From CBDDIP01 sp965279405 (lineage in GTDB: Bacteria > Actinomycetota > Acidimicrobiia > Acidimicrobiales > Ilumatobacteraceae), in NCBI GenBank assembly GCA_965279405.1, contig OZ257157.1:3286001-3350000 (forward strand): DNA of 64,000 bases. The letters run 5' to 3'. A program made the translations under genes and the position numbers. The notes beneath the pieces are model-generated. The model searched no databases. It was not told the DNA's origin and saw only the letters and a list, made by a program, of their open reading frames with translations. Within the stretch, counting starts at the first letter, position 1; each line of letters opens with the position of its first letter. Below are positions 37,059 to 46,410 of this stretch, piece by piece.

Positions 37059-37391
37059 TCACGCGCACAACCCGCCTGCGGTCGGCGTGAGGGCGCCCGT
37101 CGGGTCGATGTCGTACCCGGTGGACTCCGTGCGCAGCAGGCCGGCGGCGACGAGGTCGGCCTCTGTCGGCACGGTCTCGTCGCCGTTCATGGCGTGGAAC
37201 GCCTCGATCGCCACCTCCAGCGTCGTGCGGTCCGAGTCGCACGCGGCACGGTTCACGTCGCCGAAGTTCCGCGGCAACGTCGGCTTCGCCGGATCGCGCT
37301 TCGACGTGGTCGTCGAGCACGCCGGCAACGCGACGGTTCCCACGGTCCCCGCCATGACGACGGCAACGATCCAACGACGACCCATGCTCAT
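37059..37391 (-). CDS. Small lipoprotein with a pseudopilin-like tail, hypothetical
   Basis: A 110-residue protein with a signal peptide and lipobox LPAC at about residues 22-25. The mature part contains ACDSDRTTLEVAIEAFHAMNG and then PTEADLVAAGLLR. That order, Cys followed by a long amphipathic helix and a Pro-Thr segment, resembles the periplasmic parts of type II/IV pseudopilin-like proteins, but no prepilin peptidase site is present. Function is unknown. The gene is divergent from tldD with a 72-base intergenic region. Confidence 0.65.
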   Translation of the reverse strand: MSMGRRWIVAVVMAGTVGTVALPACSTTTSKRDPAKPTLPRNFGDVNRAACDSDRTTLEVAIEAFHAMNGDETVPTEADLVAAGLLRTESTGYDIDPTGALTPTAGGLCA

Positions 37392-37463
37392 CCATCGGCG
37401 CCCGAACGGGGGAGCGTGAGGTTTTCAATCTGGAGGTTTTCCGACCTCGGTAGGCTCGCAACC

Positions 37464-38882
37464 GTGACCGACCAGGACGTGGTGTTGCAGGATGTGCCGA
37501 CCGATGTGATCGAGCGGGTGCTGGCGGCGGCGGTGAAGACCGGCGGTGAGTGGGCCGAGGTCTACGTGGAGGACAAGAAGTCCACGATGGCCGGGCTCGA
37601 CGACGGTCGTGTGGAGCAGGTGACCAGCGGTCGCGATCGCGGCGCCGGCATCCGCGTCGTGCGTGGCGACACCACCGGGTTCGCCCACACCGCCGACCTC
37701 TCCGAGCGCGGTCTGATGGCCGCCGCAGACGCGGCTGCCGCCGCTGCCAGCCAGGGCGGTGGAGGCACGCGCACGATCGCCCTCACCCGCCAGCCCGACC
37801 ACCGCGTCACCGAGGTCGGCCGCTTCGCCGATGGCGTGCCGAAGGCCGACAAAGTCGCCCTGCTGCAGCGCGTCAACGATGCCGCCCGCAGCGCCGGCAA
37901 CAGCATCGTCCAGGTCAGCGCTGGCTACGCCGACAGCCGCAAGCGGATCCTCGTCGCCAACACCGACGGCGTGCTCGCCGGCGACGAGCAGTCCCGCGTC
38001 ATCGTCCGCATCAGCGTCGTCGCCAGCGGCGACACCGGCATGCAGACCGGCTTCCAGAGCGCCGGTCGCACGTATGGCTTCGAGATGTTCGACACGATCG
38101 ACGTCGACGAACTGGCCCGCGACGCTGCAACCCAAGCGCTGACCAAGCTCCGCGCTCGCCCGGCACCGAGCGGCACGATGCCGGTCGTCATCAAGCACGG
38201 CTCCGGCGGCGTGCTGTTCCACGAGGCGTGTGGGCACGGTCTCGAGGCAGACCTCGTCGCCAAGGGCGGCAGCGTCTATCGCGGCAAGCGCGGCGAGATG
38301 GTCGCCTCACCGCTCGTCACCCTGGTCGACGACGGCACGATGAGCGGCGAGTGGGGTGCCATCGGCATCGACGACGAGGGCCACCCGAGCCAGTACAACG
38401 TGCTGATCGAGGACGGCATCCTCACCGACTACATGTGGGACTACCTGCGCGCTCGCAACGAAGGGCGCAAGCAGAGCGGCAACGGCCGTCGGCAGAGCTA
38501 CATGCACCTGCCGATGGTGCGCATGACCAACACCTACGTGCTCAACGGCACGGAGGAACCGGACGACATCGTGCGCAACACCGACCACGGGGTCTACGTC
38601 GCCAAGCTCGGCGGGGGCAGCGTCAACACCGCCACGGGCGACTTCGTCTTCGGCATGACCGAGGCGTACCTCATCGAGAACGGCGAGATCACCGAGCCGC
38701 TGCGCGAGAGCAACCTGATCGGCAACGGCCCCCAGGTGCTGCGCGACATCGACCTGCTCGGCAACGACTTCGCCATGGGCAACGCCGGCACGTGCGGCAA
38801 GGACGGCCAAGGCGTGCCGGTCGGCGACGGTCAGCCGACGCTGCGGGTGAAGGCGCTGACGGTCGGCGGGACTGCAGCATGA
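37464..38882 (+). CDS. tldD: TldD metalloprotease
   Basis: A 472-residue zinc peptidase of the TldD/PmbA family, which acts together with TldE on unfolded peptides and on ribosomally made peptide natural products. The metal site HEACGH is at residues 253-258 within LFHEACGHGLEAD. GSGGVL precedes it, and the substrate-side GGSVNTATGDFVFG motif lies near residue 390. The GTG start at 37464 gives a standard N-terminus; the upstream open frame is a shadow. Its stop overlaps the tldE start (ATGA), as usual for this heterodimer. Confidence 0.95.
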   Translation: MTDQDVVLQDVPTDVIERVLAAAVKTGGEWAEVYVEDKKSTMAGLDDGRVEQVTSGRDRGAGIRVVRGDTTGFAHTADLSERGLMAAADAAAAAASQGGGGTRTIALTRQPDHRVTEVGRFADGVPKADKVALLQRVNDAARSAGNSIVQVSAGYADSRKRILVANTDGVLAGDEQSRVIVRISVVASGDTGMQTGFQSAGRTYGFEMFDTIDVDELARDAATQALTKLRARPAPSGTMPVVIKHGSGGVLFHEACGHGLEADLVAKGGSVYRGKRGEMVASPLVTLVDDGTMSGEWGAIGIDDEGHPSQYNVLIEDGILTDYMWDYLRARNEGRKQSGNGRRQSYMHLPMVRMTNTYVLNGTEEPDDIVRNTDHGVYVAKLGGGSVNTATGDFVFGMTEAYLIENGEITEPLRESNLIGNGPQVLRDIDLLGNDFAMGNAGTCGKDGQGVPVGDGQPTLRVKALTVGGTAA

Positions 38883-40252
38883 GCCTCGCCGAGCACGACA
38901 CGCACCCCTCCGTCGCCGAGCTGCAGGCCATCGCCGATCGGGTCATCGATCAGGCCAAGCCGGGCGAGCAGGTCGAGGCGTTCGTCTCGCGCGACCGGGA
39001 GACCGACATCCGCGTCTACGAAGGTCAGGTGGAGCACTTCGTCAGCGCGCAGAGCGAAGGCATCGGCATCCGCGTCATCCGCGACGGCCGCACCGGCTTC
39101 GCCTACGCCGGCACGCTCGATCCGTCGGCGATCGCCGAAGTCCTGGCCGAGGCACGCGACAACGTCGAGTTCGGCACGCGTGACGAGTGGGCCGGCCTGG
39201 CCGAACCCGACGGCGTCGACGTCGTCGACCAGACGCTGTGGAGCGACGCACTCGAGGAGTACGCCACCGATCGCAAGATCGAGCTGGCCAAGGAGCTCGA
39301 GCGCCTGACGCTGGCCGTCGACTCGCGGGTTCGCATCGACGACTCCAACTACGCCGACGTCGCCGCAGAATCCGCCGTCGCCACCACCACCGGCATCCGC
39401 CGCGGCGGTCGCGAGAACGGTTGCTACGTCAGCATCAGCACCCTCGCCGACGACGGCGACGAGACGCAGACCGGCTTCGGCTTCAGCGTCGGTCGGTCAC
39501 CCGACCTGTTCGATCTCGGCAGGGCTGCCCGCGAAGCGTCCGATCGGGCCACCCGCCTGCTCGGCGCGGTGAAGCCGCCCAGCAAGCGCGTCACGATCGT
39601 GTTCGATCCGTACGTGACGGCGATGTTCCTCGGCGTCATCTCCAGCACCCTCAACGGCGAGAGCGTGGCGAAGGGGCGCAGCCTGTTCAAGGACCGCGTC
39701 GGCGAGTCCGTCGCCAACCCGTTGCTCACGCTGGTCGACGACCCGACCAACCCACTCGCCTACACGGCCACCGACCTCGACGGCGAGGGCCTTGCCGCAC
39801 GTCGCAACGTGCTCATCGACGCCGGCGTCCTGCACGGGTTCGTGCACAACAGCTACTCGGCGCGCCGCGCCGGCATGGCCAGCACGGGTAACGCAGTGCG
39901 GGGTGGGTTCAAGGGAACCCCCGGCGTCGGCTGCCTGGCGCTCCAGCTCGCTCCCGGCGAGCGCACGCAGGCGCAGATGATCGCCGACGTCACCGATGGC
40001 GTGCTCGTGCAGTCCGTCGCCGGCCTGCACAGCGGCGTCAACCCGATCAGTGGCGACTTCTCGGTCGGTGCGTCGGGACTGCTGATCACGAACGGTCAGC
40101 TGGGCGCGCCGGTTCGCGAGTTCACCATCGCCAGCACGCTGCAGCGCATGCTGCTCGACGTGGTCGAAGTCGGCGGCGACGTCGACTGGCTGCCGATGCG
40201 TGCCGCCGGCGTGAGCCTGGCGATCCAGGACGTCACCATGTCTGGTGCGTGA
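38879..40252 (+). CDS. tldE: TldE/PmbA protease subunit
   Basis: A 457-residue partner of TldD. It shares the fold, for example GQVEHFVSAQSEGIGIRVI near residue 53 and FDPYVTAMFLGVISSTLNGE near residue 245, but the HExxxH metal site is absent. That is the normal state for TldE, which forms the non-catalytic half of the heterodimer. The C-terminal GVNPISGDFSVGASG motif is intact. It is translationally coupled to tldD by a four-base overlap. No lanthipeptide or lasso peptide precursor is visible nearby, so a housekeeping role is likely. Confidence 0.94.
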   Translation: MSLAEHDTHPSVAELQAIADRVIDQAKPGEQVEAFVSRDRETDIRVYEGQVEHFVSAQSEGIGIRVIRDGRTGFAYAGTLDPSAIAEVLAEARDNVEFGTRDEWAGLAEPDGVDVVDQTLWSDALEEYATDRKIELAKELERLTLAVDSRVRIDDSNYADVAAESAVATTTGIRRGGRENGCYVSISTLADDGDETQTGFGFSVGRSPDLFDLGRAAREASDRATRLLGAVKPPSKRVTIVFDPYVTAMFLGVISSTLNGESVAKGRSLFKDRVGESVANPLLTLVDDPTNPLAYTATDLDGEGLAARRNVLIDAGVLHGFVHNSYSARRAGMASTGNAVRGGFKGTPGVGCLALQLAPGERTQAQMIADVTDGVLVQSVAGLHSGVNPISGDFSVGASGLLITNGQLGAPVREFTIASTLQRMLLDVVEVGGDVDWLPMRAAGVSLAIQDVTMSGA

Positions 40253-40270
40253 GGGTCCGGTGCGTGAGGC

Positions 40271-41050
40271 TCAGCCCAGCGTTTCAGTGACGCCGCGCAG
40301 GGCGAAGCCCATCGACGTTGCCAGGGTGCTGTCGAGCAGCACCACACCCGGACGCTTCTGCGGGCTCGAGGCCAGCGAGCCGGTGTGGATCAGCTTCGGG
40401 TCGAAGCCGAGGCGGCGTGCGTTGAGCCGGGCGAACTCGGCGCGGCTGATCGGCTCCGGGCCGGCGACGTGCAGCGGGCCGGTCACCTCCGGCCGCGCCG
40501 CGAGCCGGCTGACCGCGACCGCGACGTCGTCGACGTGGACCGGGCAGCGGACCTCGTCGGTGAAGTAGGTGCCGCTCTGTCCGCCGCGGCCGATGCGCTC
40601 CACGTCGACCTGGCAGTGGCCGGGCTCGTCGGTGCCGTACAGCAGCGAGGTGCGCACGATCAGCGCGGTGGGGTGGGCCGTGGTGACCGCACGCTCGGCC
40701 TCGGCCTTCCACCAGCCGTAGTCGATCGTCGCGTCGACCGGATCGCTCTCGACGTACGGGTCGGGGCGTCCGGCGAAGACGACGTCGGTGGAGAGGTGCA
40801 CCAGCCGGGCTCCGCACGACGCCGCGGCGTTCGCCACGTTGGTGCTCCCGTCGACGATCGTCCGGCGGTCCTTGCGGTACGCCAGGTGCACCACCGCGGT
40901 GGGCTTCCAGCCGGCGATCGTCTCCAACGTCCGTGCCCGGTTGGTGATGTCGAGCAGCTTCGAGCTGAGCGAGATCAGCTCCCAGGAGTCGGCCTCCGAG
41001 GCCTGCACCACGTGGCGCCCGAGGAAGCCGGTGGCGCCGGTCACGAGCAT
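40271..41050 (-). CDS. RmlD-like NAD(P)-dependent sugar-nucleotide reductase/epimerase family protein
   Basis: An extended SDR of the dTDP-4-dehydrorhamnose reductase (RmlD) group, about 259 residues. It begins MLVTGATGFLG, with LVHLSTDVVFAG carrying the Ser/Thr-Asp motif, DYGWWKAEAE carrying Tyr-x3-Lys, and GPLHVAGPEPISRAEFARL near the C-terminus. The ATG at 41050 gives the classic Rossmann start; an in-frame ATG at 41095 would add 15 basic residues. No other rml genes lie nearby, so the true substrate may differ from dTDP-sugar. Confidence 0.82.
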   Translation of the reverse strand: MLVTGATGFLGRHVVQASEADSWELISLSSKLLDITNRARTLETIAGWKPTAVVHLAYRKDRRTIVDGSTNVANAAASCGARLVHLSTDVVFAGRPDPYVESDPVDATIDYGWWKAEAERAVTTAHPTALIVRTSLLYGTDEPGHCQVDVERIGRGGQSGTYFTDEVRCPVHVDDVAVAVSRLAARPEVTGPLHVAGPEPISRAEFARLNARRLGFDPKLIHTGSLASSPQKRPGVVLLDSTLATSMGFALRGVTETLG

Positions 41051-41142
41051 CAGCCGTCGGCTGCGTCGCGTCCACCGGGAGAAGTTCGGGCGCATGCGCG
41101 CAGACTACGGCCGGGTTGGGTGCAACCGGTACGGTCTTTGAT

Positions 41143-41853
41143 GTGTCGAGGGCCATACCGAGCGCCATCGCGCGCCATCCGCACCTCGCCGACGAGCTGC
41201 CCGCCGGATGGGTGCGCGTCGACCTGCACAGCCACACGCTGTGGAGCGGCGACAGCACCACCACCGTCGAAGAGGTGCACGCCGCAGTGGTCGAGACCGG
41301 TCTCGACGTGCTGTGCATCACCGACCACAACGCCGTCCGCGGCGCGGAGGAGCTGCGCGACAGCCTGCCGTGTCGGGTGATCGTGGGTGAGGAGCTGCGC
41401 ACCCACGCCGGCGAGATCATCGGGTTGTTCCTCACCGAGCGGATCCCGTTCGGCACCCCGCCGGTGGAAGCGGCCGAGGCGATCCGCGCCCAGGGCGGGC
41501 TCGTCTACATCCCGCACCCGTTCGACCCGATGCGCCGCAACCTCGCCGAGCCGGCGCTGGACCAGCTGACGCAAGCAGGGCTCGTCGACGCCATCGAGGT
41601 GATCAACGCCAAGACTTCGTTGCAGAGCCTCAACCGGCGAGCCGCGGACTATGCCGCTGCGCATGGGCTGGCCGCCGGCGCAGGCAGCGACGCCCACGTG
41701 CCGATGGCGCTCGGCGCCGCGTACGTGGAGATGCCGGACTTCGACTCGCCTGCCGACTTCCTGTCGAAGCTGCCGCTGGGGCGCGTGGTGGGCCACCACT
41801 GGGACGAGGCTCGGCCTTGGTCGGCGCGGGTGCTGCCGAGCACCAAGGGCTAG
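41143..41853 (+). CDS. PHP-domain metal-dependent phosphoesterase
   Basis: A 236-residue PHP-family protein. The metal-binding motifs DLHSHTLWSGD, CITDHNAVRG, VGEELRTHAGEIIG, IPHPFD and AGSDAH occur in the usual order. Stand-alone PHP proteins hydrolyse phosphoesters such as 3',5'-bisphosphates or nucleotides. The GTG at 41143 was preferred to a TTG nine codons upstream. Its TAG stop shares the palindrome CTAG (41850-41853) with the TAG stop of the convergent SAF-domain gene. Confidence 0.87.
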   Translation: MSRAIPSAIARHPHLADELPAGWVRVDLHSHTLWSGDSTTTVEEVHAAVVETGLDVLCITDHNAVRGAEELRDSLPCRVIVGEELRTHAGEIIGLFLTERIPFGTPPVEAAEAIRAQGGLVYIPHPFDPMRRNLAEPALDQLTQAGLVDAIEVINAKTSLQSLNRRAADYAAAHGLAAGAGSDAHVPMALGAAYVEMPDFDSPADFLSKLPLGRVVGHHWDEARPWSARVLPSTKG

Positions 41854-42446
41854 GGCTCGACGAGGGAGCCGATGACGGCGGAGCGCGCTGCCGATGCCTG
41901 CGCTGCAGCGGCGGCGATGTCCGGCGGTACGCCGACCGACACTGTCGTGTCGGTGCGCGCCACCACCTGACCGTCACCGATCGTCACGCCGTCGGCGAAG
42001 AGGCGCACCGGGTCGCCGGGACCGACGGCGGGGAGCGGATCAGCACTGACGATCAGGACGATCCAGCCGGCAGGAAGCCAGCCCTCGGGGCCGGTGCCCG
42101 CCACGTCCAGATCGGTCAGCACCTGTCCGGCAACGACGGCTCGTCTTGCGATCGCGCCCGGCTCGATGTCGGCCAGCGCCTGATCGGGCACCATCGTCAG
42201 CGGCAGCTCTCGCGTGATCACCTGCAGTGGATCGCCCGCAGCGACGGCACTCGCAGCGACGACGGTGACACGGCGCGATCCCCACGCGTCGCGTTCGCGA
42301 TCGACCTTGGCCAGCGCCGTGGCCACCGACCAACCGACGACGACGGCGAGCGTCGCGGCGGTGGCCCACCGGATCCACGGACGGCGAGCCAGCTGTTGGC
42401 GGGTGCGCGGCACGGCGCGCACGAACGGCGAGAAACGGGTGGGCAC
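41850..42446 (-). CDS. SAF-domain membrane-anchored protein (CpaB/FlgA-like)
   Basis: A 198-residue protein with one N-terminal membrane segment (about residues 28-47) and an extracytoplasmic SAF domain. VVAASAVAAGDPLQVITRELPL, IARRAVVAGQVLTDLDV and the later DPVRLFADG are typical SAF elements. CpaB-type proteins assist pilus assembly, but stand-alone SAF proteins next to FmdB-family genes in actinobacteria have no known role. The GTG start at 42446 lies 77 bases beyond the FmdB-family stop on the same strand, so it may share the CIRCE-controlled transcript. Confidence 0.75.
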   Translation of the reverse strand: MPTRFSPFVRAVPRTRQQLARRPWIRWATAATLAVVVGWSVATALAKVDRERDAWGSRRVTVVAASAVAAGDPLQVITRELPLTMVPDQALADIEPGAIARRAVVAGQVLTDLDVAGTGPEGWLPAGWIVLIVSADPLPAVGPGDPVRLFADGVTIGDGQVVARTDTTVSVGVPPDIAAAAAQASAARSAVIGSLVEP

Positions 42447-42522
42447 GCGGCCACCTCCAGCAAAACGTCAAGCGAGGATGCGTGGGGGAAGCCGTCGCCG
42501 AGGGTAGCGACGCTTCGCCGGC

Positions 42523-42891
42523 TCAGTCGGAGCTGGTGCTGCTGCTCGAGCTGCTGGTGCTCGATGCCGGGCTCGGCGTGCTCGCCGGGGTCGCTGTGCT
42601 CGAACTGCTCGGCGTGCTCGACGACGAGTCCGAGGAGCTGCTCGACGCGCTGGAGCCGCTGTCGCTCGACGTGCTGGCCGCCGTCGACGACTTCGACGAG
42701 CCGCCGCGGCTGTCGGTCTTGTAGAAGCCGCCGCCCTTGAAGGTCACGCCGACCGGCGTGAACACCTTCTTCACCGGGAGGGTCTCGCCGGTGACGGGGT
42801 GGACGGCCTCCGTCAGCGAATCGTCGCTGAAGGACTGCTGCACCTCGATGGTGTCGCCGGTGTCGATGAACTTGTACACGTAGGTGGGCAT
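42523..42891 (-). CDS. FmdB-family (Ruc/Rv0991c-like) protein lacking zinc-ribbon cysteines
   Basis: A 122-residue protein. Residues 1-60 follow the FmdB family: it starts MPTYVYKF, has the FSDDSLTEAVHP segment and ends the domain with VGVTFKGGGFYKTDSRG. Residues from about 63 on are a Ser-rich, probably disordered tail. Family members usually carry four zinc-binding Cys residues in two Cys-x2-Cys pairs. Here both pairs are replaced (FIDTGD and HPVTGE) and the protein has no Cys. The relative Rv0991c (Ruc) of Mycobacterium tuberculosis is a redox-regulated, HrcA-controlled chaperone with a disordered tail. A CIRCE element lies 22 bases upstream of the ATG at 42891. Confidence 0.87.
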   Translation of the reverse strand: MPTYVYKFIDTGDTIEVQQSFSDDSLTEAVHPVTGETLPVKKVFTPVGVTFKGGGFYKTDSRGGSSKSSTAASTSSDSGSSASSSSSDSSSSTPSSSSTATPASTPSPASSTSSSSSSTSSD

Positions 42892-42913
42892 CGTCGCACT
42901 CCGTTTGGCGGCG

Positions 42914-42940
42914 TTAGCAGTCGGCAGATTCGAGTGCTAA
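42914..42940 (-). promoter_or_regulatory. CIRCE element (HrcA operator)
   Basis: On the minus strand the site reads TTAGCACTC, nine bases, then GACTGCTAA. The first arm matches the CIRCE consensus exactly and the second differs by one base from GAGTGCTAA, with the standard 9-base spacer. It lies 22 bases upstream of the FmdB-family start codon. A TACGCT -10-like hexamer abuts the upstream arm. HrcA binding here would repress the gene at normal temperature and release it on heat shock. Confidence 0.9.
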
Positions 42941-43000
42941 GCGTAGCGGGAGGCACGTGCTTCGCGCCCAAGCAAGCCTGCTCCCCGTATCATCCGGCGG

Positions 43001-43842
<842 letters not shown>

Positions 43843-43864
<22 letters not shown>

Positions 43865-44604
43865 CGCTCGATGCCGGTGCGGAGGCCGAGCACCTCCACC
43901 GAGCGATGGTCGCGACCGCGACGGCTGAGCGCGCTGCGTCCGAGCAGCGGTACCTGAAGAGCGAGCTCGAGTTCCTCGGCACCACCGTGCCGGACATGCG
44001 CATCGCCGTGAAGGCGTGGCTGCGCGAGCACCGCTGCATCGGTCACGACGATCTGTTCGCCGTCGTCGGTGCGTTGTGGCAACAGCCCGTGCACGAGATG
44101 CGCACCGCGGCCATCGAGCTCCTCGTGCTGCAACCGAAGCTGCTCGATGCAGGCGATCTGCCGTGGATCGAGGCACACCTGCGCGAGTGCGCGACGTGGG
44201 CGCTCGTCGATCCGTTGGCCGGCTCGGTCGCGTCGCGGATCATGGCCGCCGACCCGAGTGCGCTCGCAGTGACCGATCGTTGGCTGACCGACGACGAGAT
44301 GTGGATCCGTCGGTCGGCGGTGCTGGCGCTGCGCGACTCGCTGCGCGGCGGTGAGCAGCTCGACCGCCTGTTCGCGTACGCGGACGAGTTGATCGGTGAG
44401 ACCGAGTTCTTCATCCGCAAGGTGCTCGGCTGGGTGCTGCGCGAGGAAGCCGGACGACATCCCGGGGCGGTGTCGGCGTGGCTGCGTCGGCAGATGCCGG
44501 TGATGAACATGGTGACGCTGCGCGAGCCGTGCCGGAAGCTGCCCGATGCCGACGAGCTGTTGGATGCGTACCGCGATCAGGCGCGTCGGAAGCGCTCCGG
44601 GTAG
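43843..44604 (+). CDS. DNA alkylation repeat (AlkD-like HEAT-repeat) protein
   Basis: A 253-residue all-helical protein of the AlkC/AlkD family. The N-terminal YLKSELEFLGTTVPDMRIAVKAWL is the family signature, followed by repeats such as HEMRTAAIELLVLQPKLL and DDEMWIRRSAVLALRDSL, and ETEFFIRKVLGWVLREEAG near residue 190. AlkD enzymes excise 3- and 7-alkylpurines without base flipping. The ATG at 43843 overlaps galU by 22 bases; an internal ATG at 43906 would begin after galU. The last 28 bases overlap the convergent gene at 44577. Confidence 0.82.
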
Positions 44605-45140
44605 TCGACGACGAGGCCGTGCCGGTCGACGTCGATCTCGACGACGTGGTGGGGCACGCCGTCGCGCGAGTGCTCGATGCGCCACCGTGATTCGCTCAGC
44701 CGGGTGTAACGATGCGTCTCGCGGAAGAGCGCCAGCGTCTCCACGTCGACGCAGGCGACAGCCAGCTCGGCGGAGTCGCCGACGTGCAGCGGCAGCCGCC
44801 GGATCGGCAGCGTCGTGGTGAGCGGAGTGATCGAGAGCGAGAGGTCGGTGCAGCCGTCGATGTCGGGGCGATGTGCGCCGTTCATCTCGCCCCACCTTCC
44901 GGCGCCGTCGGTGCCCAGCCACATGTCGGGCTCCTCGAGGTCGCGGAACAGCAGGAACTGGCGGACGTGCCACAACGGCGACACGCGCATCACGTACTGG
45001 ACTCGCTCGCGAGACACCGAACCGGTGATCGTCCAGCCCTCGTTCTCCCACACCAGCGTGGCGGTCTCGTCGCCGTCACCCTGCCAGGTGGCCCAACGCA
45101 CCTCGTGGCCGTCGGCCGGGAACGGCTGGTAGGCACTCAT
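44577..45140 (-). CDS. Putative glycolipid-binding domain protein
   Basis: A 187-residue soluble protein of the putative glycolipid-binding family (Pfam PF06475, formerly DUF1089). The segments GWTITGSVSRERVQYVMRVSPLW, GRWGEMNGAHRPDIDGCTDLSLSITPLT and a C-terminal VDRHGLVVDYPERFRR are characteristic. The ligand and role are unknown. The ATG at 45140 lies 24 bases from the divergent moeA start, so both promoters must overlap. Its 3' end overlaps the AlkD-like gene by 28 bases. Confidence 0.8.
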   Translation of the reverse strand: MSAYQPFPADGHEVRWATWQGDGDETATLVWENEGWTITGSVSRERVQYVMRVSPLWHVRQFLLFRDLEEPDMWLGTDGAGRWGEMNGAHRPDIDGCTDLSLSITPLTTTLPIRRLPLHVGDSAELAVACVDVETLALFRETHRYTRLSESRWRIEHSRDGVPHHVVEIDVDRHGLVVDYPERFRRA

Positions 45141-45164
45141 CGGAGGCACGGTACCGTTGACCGC

Positions 45165-46406
45165 GTGATCCCCGAACGTGAGGCCCTCGACTACGTGCTG
45201 GCCCGGTGCTCCGCCGGCGCACCGGTCGAGCTGCCGATCGACGAGGCGATGTGGCGCGTGCTCGCCGAGGTGGTGGTCGCCGGTGAGGACGTGCCGCCGT
45301 TCACCAACGCCGCCGTTGACGGCTACGCAGTGCGCGCCGCCGACGTGGCCGGCGCGCCCGTCACGCTCCGCGTCGCCGGCGAGGTCGCTGCCGGAGCATC
45401 CACCGATCACGTCGTCGCCTCCGGTGAGGCGATCCGGATCATGACCGGTGCTCCGATGCCGGTCGGGGCTGATGCCGCCGTGATGGTCGAGGACACCGAG
45501 CGCGTCGGTGACGATCAGGTCCTGATCCGCGTCGGCGTGCCGGTCGGTGCTGCCGTTCGCGGCATTGGCGACGACGTGCGCGAGGGCACCGCGCTGTTCC
45601 AGCCGGGCACCGTCGTGCGTCCCGCGGTGGCCGGCGTGCTCGCCAGCGTCAACGCTCGCTCGGTTCGGGTGGTGCCGGCGGTGCGAGTCGCCGTGCTGTC
45701 CACCGGCGACGAGCTGATCGACGACGGCTCGCCATTGCGGCCGGGGCAGATCCGAGAGAGCAACAAGACGATGCTCGTCGGGGCCGTCCGCGAGGCGGGT
45801 TGCGAGGTCGTCGACCTCGGCGTCGTGCGTGACGACGAGGCCGAGCTCGAGCGCGTCCTGCGCGACGCAGCCGCGTCGTGCGACGCGATCGTCACCAGTG
45901 GCGGTGTCAGCATGGGCGACTACGACGTGGTCAAGGCGGTGCTGTCGCAGATCGCCGACATGCGCTGGATGCAGATCGCCATTCGCCCGGCGAAGCCGTT
46001 CGCCTTCGGTGTGCTCGCATCGCCGACCGCCGCCGATCCGGAACGTCGTGTGCCGGTGTTCGGGCTGCCGGGCAACCCGGTCAGCTCACTGGTCAGCTTC
46101 GAGCTGTTCGCTCGCCCCGCGCTGCGCCAGATGATGGGCCACGCCAGCCCGGAGCGCCCGCGCCTCGCGGCGATCAGCGATGCTGCGCTCACCCGACGGC
46201 CCGACGGCAAGACGCACTACATGCGCGTCACCGGCCAGTGGAGCGCCGACGGCCGGTACCACGTGCGGTCGGTCGGAGCGCAGGGCAGCCATCAGCTGGC
46301 GGCCACCGCGCTCGCCGACGCCATTGCCATCGTCCCCGACGGTGACGGCGTCGCCGAGGGTGGCACCGTCCAGGTCATCGTCCTGCCCAGCGACTCGGTA
46401 GCGTGA
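45165..46406 (+). CDS. moeA: Molybdopterin molybdotransferase MoeA / gephyrin-like Glp
   Basis: A 413-residue MoeA-family protein that inserts molybdate into adenylylated molybdopterin. The N-terminal motif VPPFTNAAVDGYAV is near residues 43-56, STGDELIDDG near 184, SGGVSMGDYD near 246 and GLPGNPVSS near 303. The GTG at 45165 gives the normal N-terminus. In Corynebacterium one MoeA-like protein (Glp) works with the membrane protein GlpR in cell division. The GlpR/SepX-like gene at 49582 makes this the candidate Glp. moaA follows after four bases. Confidence 0.93.
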   Translation: MIPEREALDYVLARCSAGAPVELPIDEAMWRVLAEVVVAGEDVPPFTNAAVDGYAVRAADVAGAPVTLRVAGEVAAGASTDHVVASGEAIRIMTGAPMPVGADAAVMVEDTERVGDDQVLIRVGVPVGAAVRGIGDDVREGTALFQPGTVVRPAVAGVLASVNARSVRVVPAVRVAVLSTGDELIDDGSPLRPGQIRESNKTMLVGAVREAGCEVVDLGVVRDDEAELERVLRDAAASCDAIVTSGGVSMGDYDVVKAVLSQIADMRWMQIAIRPAKPFAFGVLASPTAADPERRVPVFGLPGNPVSSLVSFELFARPALRQMMGHASPERPRLAAISDAALTRRPDGKTHYMRVTGQWSADGRYHVRSVGAQGSHQLAATALADAIAIVPDGDGVAEGGTVQVIVLPSDSVA

Positions 46407-46410
46407 AGCA

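Noticed and set aside
37392..37463. Two GGAGGTTTTC direct repeats upstream of tldD
   Set aside because: They are close together and could be a regulator site or overlapping Shine-Dalgarno-like sequences, but the evidence is too thin for an operator call.
40250..40272. A direct repeat GGTGCGTGAGG (two copies) at the tldE end
   Set aside because: It is only eleven bases, partly inside the tldE coding end, and has no clear structural or regulatory meaning.
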